From positions 886,501 through 950,500 of the forward strand of contig NZ_CP084930.1 of NCBI RefSeq assembly GCF_023822065.1: a stretch of DNA of 64,000 bases, read 5' to 3'. The notes beneath the pieces are model-generated. The model worked only from the letters and a program-made list of their open reading frames with translations, made no database searches and was not told the DNA's origin. Shown here piece by piece: positions 23,951-33,473 of the stretch. Each line of letters begins with the position of its first letter. The stretch's first letter is position 1. Position numbers and translations under genes: made by a program. This DNA is from Sphingomonas morindae. Lineage in GTDB: Bacteria; Pseudomonadota; Alphaproteobacteria; Sphingomonadales; Sphingomonadaceae.

Positions 23951-25258
23951 ATGGCTTTCTATACCTCGCTCTCCGGCCTCAACGCCGCCCAGCTCGATCT
24001 TTCGGTGACGTCGAACAACATCGCCAATGTCGGCACCACGGGCTTCAAGCAGAGCCGCGCCGAGTTCGGCGATCTCATCTCCTCCTCGGCGCTGCAGTCG
24101 CAAAGCTCGTCGGTCGGTCAGGGCACGCGGCTGAAGAGCATCAGCCAGGATTTCACCCAGGGCGCCACCCAGACGACGAGCCGCGCGCTCGATCTCATGG
24201 TCGGCGGCGAGGGCTTCTTCGTCACCCGCGCCTCGGGCACGGGCAATGTCACCAAGTTCACGCGCAACGGCGCCTTCTCGCTCAACGGCAACAACGATGT
24301 CGTCGATAGCGGCGGCGCGGTGCTCCAGGTGCTCCCGGTCGATTCGCTCGGCAACGTGATCGCCACCGGCTCGGCGGCGATGCAGGGCCTGCACGTGCCG
24401 CCCACCAGCGGCACGCCCAAATCGACCAGCGCCATGTCGGCGACGCTGACCTTCCCGTCGGATGCCGATCTGCCGGCGCAGCGCACGGTCTACAACAGCA
24501 CCACCGCGCCCTATGCGTTCAACAAGAACGACTCGAACAGCTATAACTACGCCACCTCGATCACCGTCTATGACGCGGTGGGCAACGCGCTGCCGGCGAC
24601 CAGCTATTATATCCGCACCACCAAGCCGGCGCCGGATGGCTCGGGCGACCAGACCAGCGCCTGGACGGTCCACACCTATGTCGGCGACAAGGAAGTCTTC
24701 CCCACCGGCACCACCACCGCGCAGCAGATCACCTTCGCCGCCGATGGCACGATGACCGCGCCGACCGCGTCCTTCACCTATGATCCGGTGCAGCCCACCG
24801 GCGCCGCCGCGCCGCTCACCATCACCATGAACTATGGCTCGGCGACCAAGCAGGGCAATTACGCCTTCACCACCGTCAAGCAGGATCAGAACGGCAACAC
24901 CACCGGCAAGCTCAACGGCCTGACGGTGAGCGAGGACGGTCTCGTCCAGGCCGGCTATTCGGATGGCACCACCAGCGCGCTCGGCAAGGTCGCGCTCGCC
25001 ACCTTCGCCAACCCCAACGGCCTCCACCAGGCGGGCTCCACCTCCTGGACGACCACCGGCAAGAGCGGCAACGCGCAGATCGGCGAGGCCAGCACCGATG
25101 GCCGCGGCCAGGTCAATGCCGGCGCGCTCGAGATGTCCAACGTCGATCTCACCGCCGAGCTGGTCAACCTGATCTCGGCGCAGCGCAACTTCCAGGCCAA
25201 CGCCAAGGCGATCGATACCGACAAGCAGATGCTCCAGACGATCATCCAGCTGCAGTAA
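23951..25258 (+). CDS. flgE: FlgE, flagellar hook protein
   Basis: The 435-residue product has the hook N-terminus (AFYTSLSGLNAAQLDLSVTS, NNIANVGTTGFKQSRAEFGD) and the C-terminal signature (NVDLTAELVNLISAQRNFQA, KAIDTDKQMLQTIIQLQ). The middle is a Ser/Thr-rich variable region. Length is normal for FlgE. It is followed by flgF. Confidence 0.97.
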   Translation: MAFYTSLSGLNAAQLDLSVTSNNIANVGTTGFKQSRAEFGDLISSSALQSQSSSVGQGTRLKSISQDFTQGATQTTSRALDLMVGGEGFFVTRASGTGNVTKFTRNGAFSLNGNNDVVDSGGAVLQVLPVDSLGNVIATGSAAMQGLHVPPTSGTPKSTSAMSATLTFPSDADLPAQRTVYNSTTAPYAFNKNDSNSYNYATSITVYDAVGNALPATSYYIRTTKPAPDGSGDQTSAWTVHTYVGDKEVFPTGTTTAQQITFAADGTMTAPTASFTYDPVQPTGAAAPLTITMNYGSATKQGNYAFTTVKQDQNGNTTGKLNGLTVSEDGLVQAGYSDGTTSALGKVALATFANPNGLHQAGSTSWTTTGKSGNAQIGEASTDGRGQVNAGALEMSNVDLTAELVNLISAQRNFQANAKAIDTDKQMLQTIIQLQ

Positions 25259-25291
25259 CTTTTTGGTGATCCGCCCGAGGGATAATAGGTA

Positions 25292-26041
25292 ATGGACCGC
25301 CTGATCTACACCAGCTTGTCGGCGATGCGCGCGCTCATGGATCGCCAGACGGTGACCGCGGGCAACCTCGCCAACGCCAACACCACGGGCTTTCGTGGCG
25401 ATATGGCTGACACGCAGGCGATCTACCTCGATGCCACCAAGGGCGTCACCACGGCGCGCGCGCAGACCGGGCAGAATGTCCAGCGCGCCGATTACAAGCA
25501 GGGCGCGGTCGTCGAGACCGGGCGCGATCTCGATGTCGCGCTCGAAGGCGACGCGATGCTCAGCGTGCAGGGCGCGGACGGGCAGGAAGCCTATACGCGG
25601 CGCGGCGATCTCAAGGTCGCCGATACCGGGCTGCTCACCACCGGCGACGGCCTGCCCGTGCTCGGCGATGGCGGCCCGATCACGCTGCCGCCCGCCGACA
25701 AGGTGACGATCGACAAGACCGGCGCCGTGTGGGTCGTCCCCACCGGCGGCGATCCCGCCCAGCCGCAGCAGGTGGACCAGCTCAAGCTGGTCTCGCCCGC
25801 CGGCTCGGCGATCACCAAGCAGTCGGACGGGCTCTTCCATGTCGCCGCCGGCGGCACCCTGCCCGGCGATCCCACCGCGCGCCTCACCAGCGGCGCGCTG
25901 GAGGGCTCGAACGTCGATGTGACGCGCACGCTCACCGACATGATCGAGGCGAGCCGTTCCTACGAAACCCAGGTCAAGCTGCTCTCCGGCGCCAAGGAGA
26001 TGGACAGCTCGACCGCCGAATTGATGAACCTGCCGAGCTAA
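25292..26041 (+). CDS. flgF: FlgF, proximal/transition rod protein
   Basis: The 249-residue protein starts MDRLIYTSLSAMRALMDRQ, typical of FlgF, with the rod motif AGNLANANTTGFRGDMADTQ. The C-terminus has GSNVDVTRTLTDMIEASRSYE. It lies between hook and distal-rod genes in the usual order. Confidence 0.95.
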   Translation: MDRLIYTSLSAMRALMDRQTVTAGNLANANTTGFRGDMADTQAIYLDATKGVTTARAQTGQNVQRADYKQGAVVETGRDLDVALEGDAMLSVQGADGQEAYTRRGDLKVADTGLLTTGDGLPVLGDGGPITLPPADKVTIDKTGAVWVVPTGGDPAQPQQVDQLKLVSPAGSAITKQSDGLFHVAAGGTLPGDPTARLTSGALEGSNVDVTRTLTDMIEASRSYETQVKLLSGAKEMDSSTAELMNLPS

Positions 26042-26065
26042 GCCCGACAGTCCGGAGTATCAGTC

Positions 26066-26854
26066 ATGACCGTCGCCGCCCTTCACGTCGCCCGCACCGG
26101 CCTCGATGCCCAGCAAGAAAAAATGCAGGTCATCGCGAACAACATCGCCAACGTCAACACGACCGGCTTCAAGCGGGATCGCGCCAATTTCGCGACGCTC
26201 GCCTATCAATATCTCACCCAGCCGGGCGCGACCTCCTCGGGCGACGACAAATACACGCAGGGCGCCGCGCTCGGCACCGGCGTGAAGATCGAGGGCACGT
26301 CGCGCTCCGACAAGCAGGGCACCATCAACCAGACCGGCAACGCGCTGGATCTCGCCATTCAGGGCAATGGCTTCTTCCAGGTGCAGCAGCCCGACGGCAC
26401 GATCGCCTATACCCGCGACGGCAATTTCACGATGACCGCCGAAGGCGCCGTCACCACCGCCGATGGCCATGCGCTGATCCCCAATATCCAGGTGCCGCAG
26501 GGCGCCACCAACATCACCATCGGCCAGGACGGCACCGTCTCGGCCACGGTCGGCAACGCCACCGAGGCGACGCAGATCGGCAAGATCCAGCTCGCCAGCT
26601 TCACCAACCCCACCGGGCTGAAGGCGATCGGCGACAATTATCTGGTCGAGACCCAGGCCTCGGGCGCGCCCCAGGTCGGCGATGCCGGAGTCGAGGGCCG
26701 CGGCACGCTCGAGCAGGGCGCGCTCGAATCGTCCAACGTCAACGTCGTCGAGGAGCTGGTCGACATGATCGAAACCCAGCGCGCCTATGAGGTCAATTCC
26801 AAGATGATCAAGGCGACCGACGAGATGCTCCAATTCTCCAACCAGAATATCTGA
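26066..26854 (+). CDS. flgG: FlgG, distal rod protein
   Basis: The 262-residue product contains the FlgG-type N-terminus (ALHVARTGLDAQQEKMQVIA, NNIANVNTTGFKRDRANF) and C-terminal SSNVNVVEELVDMIETQRAYE with MIKATDEMLQFSNQ. Length is standard for FlgG. Confidence 0.97.
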   Translation: MTVAALHVARTGLDAQQEKMQVIANNIANVNTTGFKRDRANFATLAYQYLTQPGATSSGDDKYTQGAALGTGVKIEGTSRSDKQGTINQTGNALDLAIQGNGFFQVQQPDGTIAYTRDGNFTMTAEGAVTTADGHALIPNIQVPQGATNITIGQDGTVSATVGNATEATQIGKIQLASFTNPTGLKAIGDNYLVETQASGAPQVGDAGVEGRGTLEQGALESSNVNVVEELVDMIETQRAYEVNSKMIKATDEMLQFSNQNI

Positions 26855-26868
26855 GGCGCGGCTCCGTC

Positions 26869-27537
26869 ATGGCTTCTGTCCGTCTGCTCTGCGTTCTCGG
26901 CCTCGGCCTCGCGCTCGCCGCCCCGGCGGAGGCGCGCCGCGCCGCGCCCAAGGTCAGCGAATACGCGCCCACCATGCCGCAGCCGCTGCCGGCGCCGCCG
27001 GCCAATGGCGCGATCTTCCAGGTGTCGCTCGGCTATGCCCCGCTCACCTCCGGCGCGCGCGCCTCGATGGTGGGCGATCTCGTCACCATCGTGCTGACCG
27101 AGCGCACCGCCGCGCAGAAGACCAACACCGCCTCCACCGATCGCTCGGGCAATGCCGGGCTCACCCCGCCAACCAGCGGTCCGCTCTCCTTCTTCAAGGC
27201 GTCGGATGCGAGCGCGGGCGCCAGCGCCACCTTCTCGGGCAAGGGCGGGGCCACCCAGTCCAACCAGCTCACCGGCGCGGTCACCGTCACCGTCCAGCAG
27301 GTGCTGCCCAACGGCAATCTCGTGGTGCGCGGCGAGAAGCATCTCACGCTCAACCGCGGCGACGAGTTCGTGCAGATCTCGGGCATCATCCGGCCGGTGG
27401 ATATCGACAGCCAGAACCAGGTTCTGTCCACCCGCGTCGCCGATGCGCGCATCACCTATTCGGGCAAGGGCGAGATCGCGCGGGCCTCGAGCCAGGGTTG
27501 GCTCGGCCGCTTCTTCTCGCGCGTCAGCCCCTTCTGA
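26869..27537 (+). CDS. flgH: FlgH, L-ring protein without an obvious lipobox
   Basis: The 222-residue product has the FlgH core: MVGDLVTIVLTERTAAQKTN and the C-terminal LVVRGEKHLTLNRGDEFVQISGIIRPVDI and VADARITYSGKGEIARASSQGWLGRF. FlgH is normally a lipoprotein. Here the signal region (residues 1-21) ends LALAAPAEARR with no lipobox cysteine; the only Cys is residue 8 inside the hydrophobic helix. There is no room for a longer start, because flgG ends 14 bases upstream. Confidence 0.94.
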   Translation: MASVRLLCVLGLGLALAAPAEARRAAPKVSEYAPTMPQPLPAPPANGAIFQVSLGYAPLTSGARASMVGDLVTIVLTERTAAQKTNTASTDRSGNAGLTPPTSGPLSFFKASDASAGASATFSGKGGATQSNQLTGAVTVTVQQVLPNGNLVVRGEKHLTLNRGDEFVQISGIIRPVDIDSQNQVLSTRVADARITYSGKGEIARASSQGWLGRFFSRVSPF

Positions 27538-27548
27538 GCGAGCCTGTG

Positions 27549-28667
27549 ATGACCCTGCTCTCCCGCTTCCGCGCCGCCGCCCTCGCCGCCCTCGCCGCCT
27601 TCGCGGCGCTCGCGCCCGCGCCGCTCGTCGCCGCGCGCATCAAGGATCTCGGCCAGTTCCAGGGGCTGCGCACCAACCAGCTCACCGGCTATGGCATCGT
27701 CGTCGGCCTGTCGGGCACCGGCGACGACAGCCTCGAATATGCCACCCAGGCGATGAAGGGCGTCGCCTCGCGCTTCGGCCTGCAGATCCCGGCGGGCGTC
27801 AATCCGGCCACCAAGAATGCGGCGGCGGTCATCATCACCGCCGATCTCCCCGCCTTCGCCAAGCCCGGCCAGACGCTGGACATCACCGTCTCGGCGCTGG
27901 GCAAGGCCAAGAGCCTGCGCGGCGGCACGCTGCTGCTCGCGCCGCTGGTCGGCGCCGATGGCCAGATCTACGCCATGGCGCAGGGCAATCTCGCGGTTGG
28001 CGGGCTGGGCGTGTCGGCGGCCGATGGCTCCAACGTCGTCATCAACGTGCCCACCGCCGGCCGCATTCCCGGCGGCGCCACGGTGGAGCGCGCGGTCGAT
28101 GCCGGCTTCGCCACCACCCCCACCATCAACTTCAACCTCGCCGAGGCCGATCTCACCACCGTCCAGCGCGTCGCCGAGGCGATCAACGCGCGGCTCGGGC
28201 CGGGCCGCGCCCAGGCGATCGATGCCGAGACGGTGGCCATCACCGCCCCCCCGGGCGCCGAGCTGCGCACCGCGCTGATGGCCTCGATCGAAAATCTCGA
28301 CGTGAACCCCGCCGACGCCGCCGCGCGTGTCGTTGTAAATGCGCGCACGGGTACGGTCGTTATCAATGGTGCGGTCAGGATCGCGCCGGCGGCGGTAAGC
28401 CACGGCAAGCTGACCGTGAAGGTTGATGAGAAGCCGCAGGTGTCGCAGCCCGCGCCCTTCTCGCAGGGTCAGACGGCGGTCGTGCCCAACAGCGCGATCT
28501 CGGTCGAGGAGAAGCATTCGCCCATGTTCCAGCTCGCCCCCGGCGCCAGCCTGGCGGACATCGTGAAAGCGGTGAACGCAATCGGCGCGTCGCCTGCCGA
28601 TCTGGTCGCCATCCTCGAAGCGCTCAAGCAGGCGGGCGCGATGAAAGCGGATTTGATCGTCCTATGA
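27549..28667 (+). CDS. flgI: FlgI, P-ring protein
   Basis: From ATG 27549 the product is 372 residues. A signal peptide (residues 1-28) is followed by the conserved mature start RIKDLGQFQGLRTNQLTGYG and IVVGLSGTGDD. The C-terminus has ASLADIVKAVNAIGASPADL and ILEALKQAGAM, family signatures. FlgI forms the periplasmic bushing with FlgA help. It overlaps flgJ by four bases. Confidence 0.97.
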   Translation: MTLLSRFRAAALAALAAFAALAPAPLVAARIKDLGQFQGLRTNQLTGYGIVVGLSGTGDDSLEYATQAMKGVASRFGLQIPAGVNPATKNAAAVIITADLPAFAKPGQTLDITVSALGKAKSLRGGTLLLAPLVGADGQIYAMAQGNLAVGGLGVSAADGSNVVINVPTAGRIPGGATVERAVDAGFATTPTINFNLAEADLTTVQRVAEAINARLGPGRAQAIDAETVAITAPPGAELRTALMASIENLDVNPADAAARVVVNARTGTVVINGAVRIAPAAVSHGKLTVKVDEKPQVSQPAPFSQGQTAVVPNSAISVEEKHSPMFQLAPGASLADIVKAVNAIGASPADLVAILEALKQAGAMKADLIVL

Positions 28668-29044
28668 TCCAGCCTCTCTCCCCCCTCGCCGCCACCACCG
28701 GCACCACCGGCACCACCGGCACCGCCGCGACCGGGCAGAACGCCAAGCTCAAGTCCGCCGCCCAGGCGTTCGAGGCGGTGTTCCTGCGCCAGATGATCGG
28801 CTCGATGCGCCAGGCGCAGCTCGCCGATGGCGCGATGGACAGCTCGGCGACCGACCAGTTCCGCGACATGGCCGATTCGCGCACCGCCGACTCCATGTCG
28901 ACCAAGGGCGTGCTCGGCATCGCCAAGATGCTCGAGAGCCAGCTCTCGGCGCTGCCCCAGGTGAAGGCCGCCACTGCCGCCGCCGATACCGCCGGCCGCG
29001 CCGTGCATGTCGTGGGCGATCTCGCCAAGCGGTTCGCCCTGTGA
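28664..29044 (+). CDS. flgJ: FlgJ, rod-binding domain only
   Basis: The 126-residue protein contains only the rod-capping domain (SAAQAFEAVFLRQMIGSMRQ, then DQFRDMADSRTADSM). The glucosaminidase domain of enterobacterial FlgJ (total about 310 residues) is absent. Single-domain FlgJ is common in alphaproteobacteria. The lytic transglycosylase at 18919-19851 is the likely missing half. Confidence 0.93.
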   Translation: MIQPLSPLAATTGTTGTTGTAATGQNAKLKSAAQAFEAVFLRQMIGSMRQAQLADGAMDSSATDQFRDMADSRTADSMSTKGVLGIAKMLESQLSALPQVKAATAAADTAGRAVHVVGDLAKRFAL

Positions 29045-30366
29045 GCGATCTGCTCCAGATCGGTGCGTCGGGGCTGCGCGCCTTCAACACCAAGCTCGCC
29101 GCGATCGGCGAGAATGTGTCGAACGCGGGCACCGACGGCTATACGCGGCGCACCGTCACGCTCGCCGAGGCCTCGGCCAACAGCTCGTCGAGCGTCAGCA
29201 ATCTGAACGGCGTGCGCGTCCAGTCGGTGCAGCGCGCCGACGATACCTTCGCCGCCACCGCCAAGCGCTCCGCCGCCACCGATGCGGCCGCCGCCACCGC
29301 GCGCTCGACCTGGCTCGGCAATGTCCAGACCGCGCTCGCCGACGACGCCACCGGCGTCGGCCAGAGCGCCACGACCATCTTCACCGCCGGCCAGGCGCTC
29401 GCCGCCGATCCCGGCAGCACGGGCAATCGCAAGGCCTTTCTCTCGGCGATCGATCAGACCGCCCAGGCGTTCAACACCACCGCCAAGCAGCTGCAGAACG
29501 CCGCCGACGATATCACCGCCGCCGCCCAGGGCGCGGTGACGACGATCAACCAGTCGCTGGATCAGCTGGATAATATCAACAGCCAGCTCCATGCCGTCCA
29601 GCCCGGCACCGCCGCCCAGGCCAATCTGCTCGATCAGCGGGACAAGATGCTGGATTCGGTGTCCGCCAATATCGGCATCGACGTGCAGTTCGCGGCCGAT
29701 GGCAGCGCCACGGTGCAGATCGCCGGCGGCGGCGCCACGCTCGCCTATTCGGGCAAGTCGGCGGCGCGCCTGTCGGTCGGCGCCACCGGCGGCCGGCTTT
29801 CGCTCAACGCCACCGTCAACGGCGTCGATCAGCCGATCACCGCGCCCGGCGGCACGCTCGGCGGCCTGGTCGACAGCGCCGACGCGGTCGCCACGCAGCA
29901 GACCCGGCTCAACGATCTCGCCACCGATTTCGCCAATCAGCTGAACAGCTGGTCGGCGGCGGGCACCGATGCCAATGGCGCCGCCGGCGCCCCGCTCGTC
30001 AGCGGCACCAGCGCCGCCACGCTCGCCGTCGCCACCACCGATCCCACCAAGGTGCCCGCCGCCAAGGGCGGCGTCTCCAACGGCAATCTGCTCACGCTCG
30101 ATGGCCTGCGCGGCACCAGCGGGATCGAGCAGAGCTGGACGCGCCAGGTCACCGATGTCGGCCGCCAGGTCGCCGCCGCCAAGACCGCCGCCACCGCCGC
30201 CTCGTCGCGCTCGGACGCGGCCAACGCCAATTTCACCGCCGCCACCGGGGTCGATACCGATTCCGAGGCGGCCGATCTCGTCCGTTACCAGCAGGCCTAC
30301 AACGCCGCCGCCAAGGTCATCCAGGTGGCGCGCGACACCATGCAGGCGCTGTTGCAGGTCATCTGA
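29041..30366 (+). CDS. flgK: FlgK, hook-filament junction protein 1
   Basis: The 441-residue product begins at a GTG overlapping the flgJ stop (GTGA). N-terminus: LLQIGASGLRAFNTKLAAIG, ENVSNAGTDGYTRRTVTLAE; C-terminus: ADLVRYQQAYNAAAKVIQVA, typical of FlgK. It is followed by flgL 11 bases later. FlgN should be its chaperone. Confidence 0.95.
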   Translation: MSDLLQIGASGLRAFNTKLAAIGENVSNAGTDGYTRRTVTLAEASANSSSSVSNLNGVRVQSVQRADDTFAATAKRSAATDAAAATARSTWLGNVQTALADDATGVGQSATTIFTAGQALAADPGSTGNRKAFLSAIDQTAQAFNTTAKQLQNAADDITAAAQGAVTTINQSLDQLDNINSQLHAVQPGTAAQANLLDQRDKMLDSVSANIGIDVQFAADGSATVQIAGGGATLAYSGKSAARLSVGATGGRLSLNATVNGVDQPITAPGGTLGGLVDSADAVATQQTRLNDLATDFANQLNSWSAAGTDANGAAGAPLVSGTSAATLAVATTDPTKVPAAKGGVSNGNLLTLDGLRGTSGIEQSWTRQVTDVGRQVAAAKTAATAASSRSDAANANFTAATGVDTDSEAADLVRYQQAYNAAAKVIQVARDTMQALLQVI

Positions 30367-30377
30367 GGAAGCCGTCC

Positions 30378-31232
30378 ATGATCACCAGCGCCCGCTATTC
30401 GATCCCGCAGGAAATGGCGCGCCAGAAGGCGCTGTCGGACAGCATCGCCCAGCTCCAGACGGATATTTCGAGCGGCGTGAAGATCCACCAGGCGTCGGAC
30501 GATCCCGTCGCCGCGCGCCAGATCGCCAAGATCCGGTCGATCCAGGCGAGCTACCAGACGTACAAGACCAACATCGCCACCGCGACGCAGATCAGCAGCC
30601 AGGTGCAGGACAGCCTCGACACGCTGCAGACCTCGATGATCCGCGCCAAGGAGCTGATCATCCAGGCCAAGAACGGCACCGCCAACAGCGGCGACCGCGC
30701 CGCCATCGCGGCCGAGCTGCAGGGCATCGCCGCCGAGGTCACCCAGGCGCAGGGCGCCACCGATTCGGCCGGCAATCCCATCTACACGCCCAGCGGCACC
30801 GAGCCGATCCTGATCCCGGTGGGCGAGAATGTGCAGCTGCCCGCCGCCGCCAGCAGCGACGATGTGTTCGGCAACGTCAAGCTCGCCGATGGCAGCACCA
30901 GCACGCTCTCCGATATTCTCCAGAACGCGATCACCGCCTTCCAGAACAACGACGCGACCGGGATGCAGACGGCGCTCACCTCGCTGGATGCCGCCCAGTC
31001 GCATCTCAGCCTCAACCTCACCGATGCCGGCGTCCGCGCCCAGCGCATCACCGCCGCCGACGATCGGCTCGAGAACCGCAATATCGATCTCACCGATCAG
31101 CGCTCCACGCTGGAAGATACCGATATCACCGCCGCCAGCGCCGAGCTGATGCAGAAGAAGCTGGTGCTCGACGCGGCCCAGTCGATCCTCGCCCAGCTCT
31201 CCAAGACCTCGCTGTTCGACAAGCTCACCTGA
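30378..31232 (+). CDS. flgL: FlgL, hook-filament junction protein 2
   Basis: The 284-residue protein shows flagellin-like ends: ARYSIPQEMARQKALSDSIA and SGVKIHQASDDPVAARQIAK at the N-terminus, and TDQRSTLEDTDITAASAELM with LDAAQSILAQLSKTSLFDKL at the C-terminus. It closes the rod/hook operon. Confidence 0.95.
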   Translation: MITSARYSIPQEMARQKALSDSIAQLQTDISSGVKIHQASDDPVAARQIAKIRSIQASYQTYKTNIATATQISSQVQDSLDTLQTSMIRAKELIIQAKNGTANSGDRAAIAAELQGIAAEVTQAQGATDSAGNPIYTPSGTEPILIPVGENVQLPAAASSDDVFGNVKLADGSTSTLSDILQNAITAFQNNDATGMQTALTSLDAAQSHLSLNLTDAGVRAQRITAADDRLENRNIDLTDQRSTLEDTDITAASAELMQKKLVLDAAQSILAQLSKTSLFDKLT

Positions 31233-31523
31233 GCCGGCGCGCGGGCCGGCCGCCGCGCCGCCCGCCCCCGCCCCGCCGGCCGCAGCCGCGCCGGCCACCG
31301 CGATCCTGATGGCCGCGCGGCGTGCAGCCGATCGCGGCCATTCTCACATCGTCCCCAGCGCCCCACCACGCGCCGCCACGCGCCGATTGCGCGCCGATTG
31401 CGCGCCAAGAGGCCGGTTAACACGCCGTTAGCTTATCGATTCCTTGAGAATTGCCGGGCTAGTCCGACTGGTGATGAGCGTGCGGCCCCGCGGCCGGCGA
31501 ACCGCTTCAGGGGTGAGTACCAC
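31233..31523. other. Intergenic region before motAB
   Basis: GC-rich sequence follows flgL, with an inverted repeat CGGCGCG (31235-31241)/CGCGCCG (31254-31260) and no T run. No coding potential was seen. At 31417-31431 there is TTAA-N7-TTAG, close to the CtrA box TTAA-N7-TTAA. No convincing sigma-28 or sigma-54 promoter was found. Confidence 0.5.
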
Positions 31524-32387
31524 ATGTTCGCAGCGATTGGTCTCGTCGTTCTTCTCGGCATGGTGTTTGGCGGCTTCGTCTTTACGGGCGGCGATCTCCA
31601 TCCCGTCCTCGAGGCCATTCCGCATGAGATGATCATCATCGGCGGCGCCGCCGTCGGCGCCATCGTCGCGGGCAATTCCGGCAAGGAACTCAAGCAGCTC
31701 GGCGGCGGACTCGGCAAGGTGTTCAAGGGTCCGACCTACAAGAAGCAGGATTTCCTCGATGCCATCTTCCTCGCCTCGTCGCTGATGAAGATGCTGCGCA
31801 CCGAAGGGCCGGTCGCGGTCGAGCCGCATATCGAGGATCCCAAATCCTCCACCGTCTTCGCCAACTATCCCAAGCTGCTCAAGGATTCGACGCTGGTCCA
31901 CCTGATCTGCGACACGCTGCGGCTGGTCGTCGTCTCGTCGGGCACGCTCGATCCGCACGCGGTCGAGGAGGTGATGGACAATGGCCTGAAGACGCACCAC
32001 CACGACGCCATCCGTCCCGCCGACATGCTGCAGAATCTGGCCGACGCGCTCCCCGCGCTCGGCATCGTCGCCGCCGTGCTCGGCGTGGTGAAGACGATGG
32101 GCGCGATCGACAAGCCGCCCACCATCCTCGGCGCCATGATCGGCTCGGCGCTGGTCGGCACCTTCATGGGCGTGCTGCTCGCCTATGGCATCGTCGCCCC
32201 CTTCGCCAACCGCGCCAAGCAGGTGATCGAGAGCGACGCCTCCATCTACCATGTCGTCAAGCAGATCATCATCGCCTCGCTGCACGGCCATCCGCTGCCG
32301 CTGGTGATCGAGGCGGCGCGCTCCAGCATCAGCCACTCGAACCAGCCGGCCTTCGCCGATGTGTTCGACGGCATGCGCGGGCGCTGA
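31524..32387 (+). CDS. motA: MotA, flagellar stator protein
   Basis: From ATG 31524 the product is 287 residues with four membrane segments. N-terminus FAAIGLVVLLGMVFGGFVFT; the C-terminal pair includes LPALGIVAAVLGVVKTMGAI and GAMIGSALVGTFMGVLLAYG, the proton-type MotA pattern. It is followed by motB after four bases. A longer in-frame start at 31398 would add an Arg/Pro-rich stretch and is rejected. Confidence 0.96.
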   Translation: MFAAIGLVVLLGMVFGGFVFTGGDLHPVLEAIPHEMIIIGGAAVGAIVAGNSGKELKQLGGGLGKVFKGPTYKKQDFLDAIFLASSLMKMLRTEGPVAVEPHIEDPKSSTVFANYPKLLKDSTLVHLICDTLRLVVVSSGTLDPHAVEEVMDNGLKTHHHDAIRPADMLQNLADALPALGIVAAVLGVVKTMGAIDKPPTILGAMIGSALVGTFMGVLLAYGIVAPFANRAKQVIESDASIYHVVKQIIIASLHGHPLPLVIEAARSSISHSNQPAFADVFDGMRGR

Positions 32388-32391
32388 TCCC

Positions 32392-33369
32392 ATGGCCAGC
32401 GCGGCAGGCGGCAAGCGCGGGCGCAACGAGCCCGAACCTCCCAAGATCATCATCGTCAAGAAGATCAGCGGCGATGGCCATGGCGGCCATCATGGCGGCG
32501 CCTGGAAGGTCGCCTATGCCGATTTCGTCACCGCGATGATGGCCTTCTTCCTGCTGCTGTGGATCCTCGGCGCCACCACCGAGAAGCAGCGCAAGGGCAT
32601 CGCCGATTATTTCGCGCCGACGATCATCGAGGTGCGCGAGAAATCCGCCGGCTCCAACGGCCCGCTCGGCGGCGACAGCGTCGTCGCGCGCGACAATTAT
32701 CCGCACAAGGCGCAGCAGACGGGCACGCGCAGCCTCACCATCCCCAAGGACGCGACCGGCGGCCCCAAGGATGGCGCCTCCGCGCTCCGCACCCGCGATC
32801 GGCTGCGCTTCCAGCAGCTCAAGAAGGTGGTGCAGAAGCAGATGCAGCAGAACAAGGCGCTCGCCCAGCTGCAGCAGCATATCCGCTTCACCGAAACGCC
32901 CGAGGGGCTGCGCATCGATCTGGTCGACGGCGCCGATTTCTCGATGTTCGCGCTCGGCTCGGACCAGCTGGTGCCGCGCGCGGCGGCGCTGATCGGCGAG
33001 GTGGCGCAGGCGATCGCGCAGGTGCCCAATGGCGTGATCGTGCGCGGCCATACCGATGGCCTGCCCTATGCGGCGGGGCGGTCCGTCAACAACTGGACGC
33101 TCTCCTCCGGCCGCGCCGAGGCGACCCGCCAGCGCCTGGCGGCGGGCGGCGTCGCCGCCGCGCGCTTCCAGCGGATCGAAGGCGTGGCCGATCGCGAGCC
33201 GTTCGAGAAGGACGCCTATGATCCGCGCAACCGCCGCATGTCGATCACGCTCGCCTGGACGCAGGGCGGCGCCGACGAAAGCGAGGCCCGCGCGCTGGCG
33301 GACAAGCTCGGCGGCGAGGTGGTGAGCGACAAGCCGCCGGAAGGGCTGCACGGCTTCTCCGGCAAATAG
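32392..33369 (+). CDS. motB: MotB, flagellar stator anchor
   Basis: From ATG 32392 the product is 325 residues. A His/Gly-rich tail (GDGHGGHHGG) precedes the plug/membrane helix GAWKVAYADFVTAMMAFFLL with the ion-binding Asp. The C-terminal OmpA-like domain (about residues 190-300) includes VIVRGHTDGLPYA and RRMSITLAW. It pairs with motA and is a full-length MotB, unlike the short one at 21089. Confidence 0.96.
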   Translation: MASAAGGKRGRNEPEPPKIIIVKKISGDGHGGHHGGAWKVAYADFVTAMMAFFLLLWILGATTEKQRKGIADYFAPTIIEVREKSAGSNGPLGGDSVVARDNYPHKAQQTGTRSLTIPKDATGGPKDGASALRTRDRLRFQQLKKVVQKQMQQNKALAQLQQHIRFTETPEGLRIDLVDGADFSMFALGSDQLVPRAAALIGEVAQAIAQVPNGVIVRGHTDGLPYAAGRSVNNWTLSSGRAEATRQRLAAGGVAAARFQRIEGVADREPFEKDAYDPRNRRMSITLAWTQGGADESEARALADKLGGEVVSDKPPEGLHGFSGK

Positions 33370-33473
33370 GATGCCGGCGCCGGCACGGGCGGTGATCCCG
33401 CGCCGGACGGGCGTGGCGGCGGCGCGCGGCGCGGGCTAGGATCGGCCCCTCTCCTCGCCTAGAGGCTGGTGCC

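Noticed and set aside
23219-25840. Long minus-strand open frame across flgC-flgF
   Set aside because: Antisense to conserved rod/hook genes with full signatures; composition effect only.
31405-31431. Sigma-28 promoter before motAB
   Set aside because: GCCGTTAG is present but the -35 position reads CCAA rather than TAAA; the match is too weak.
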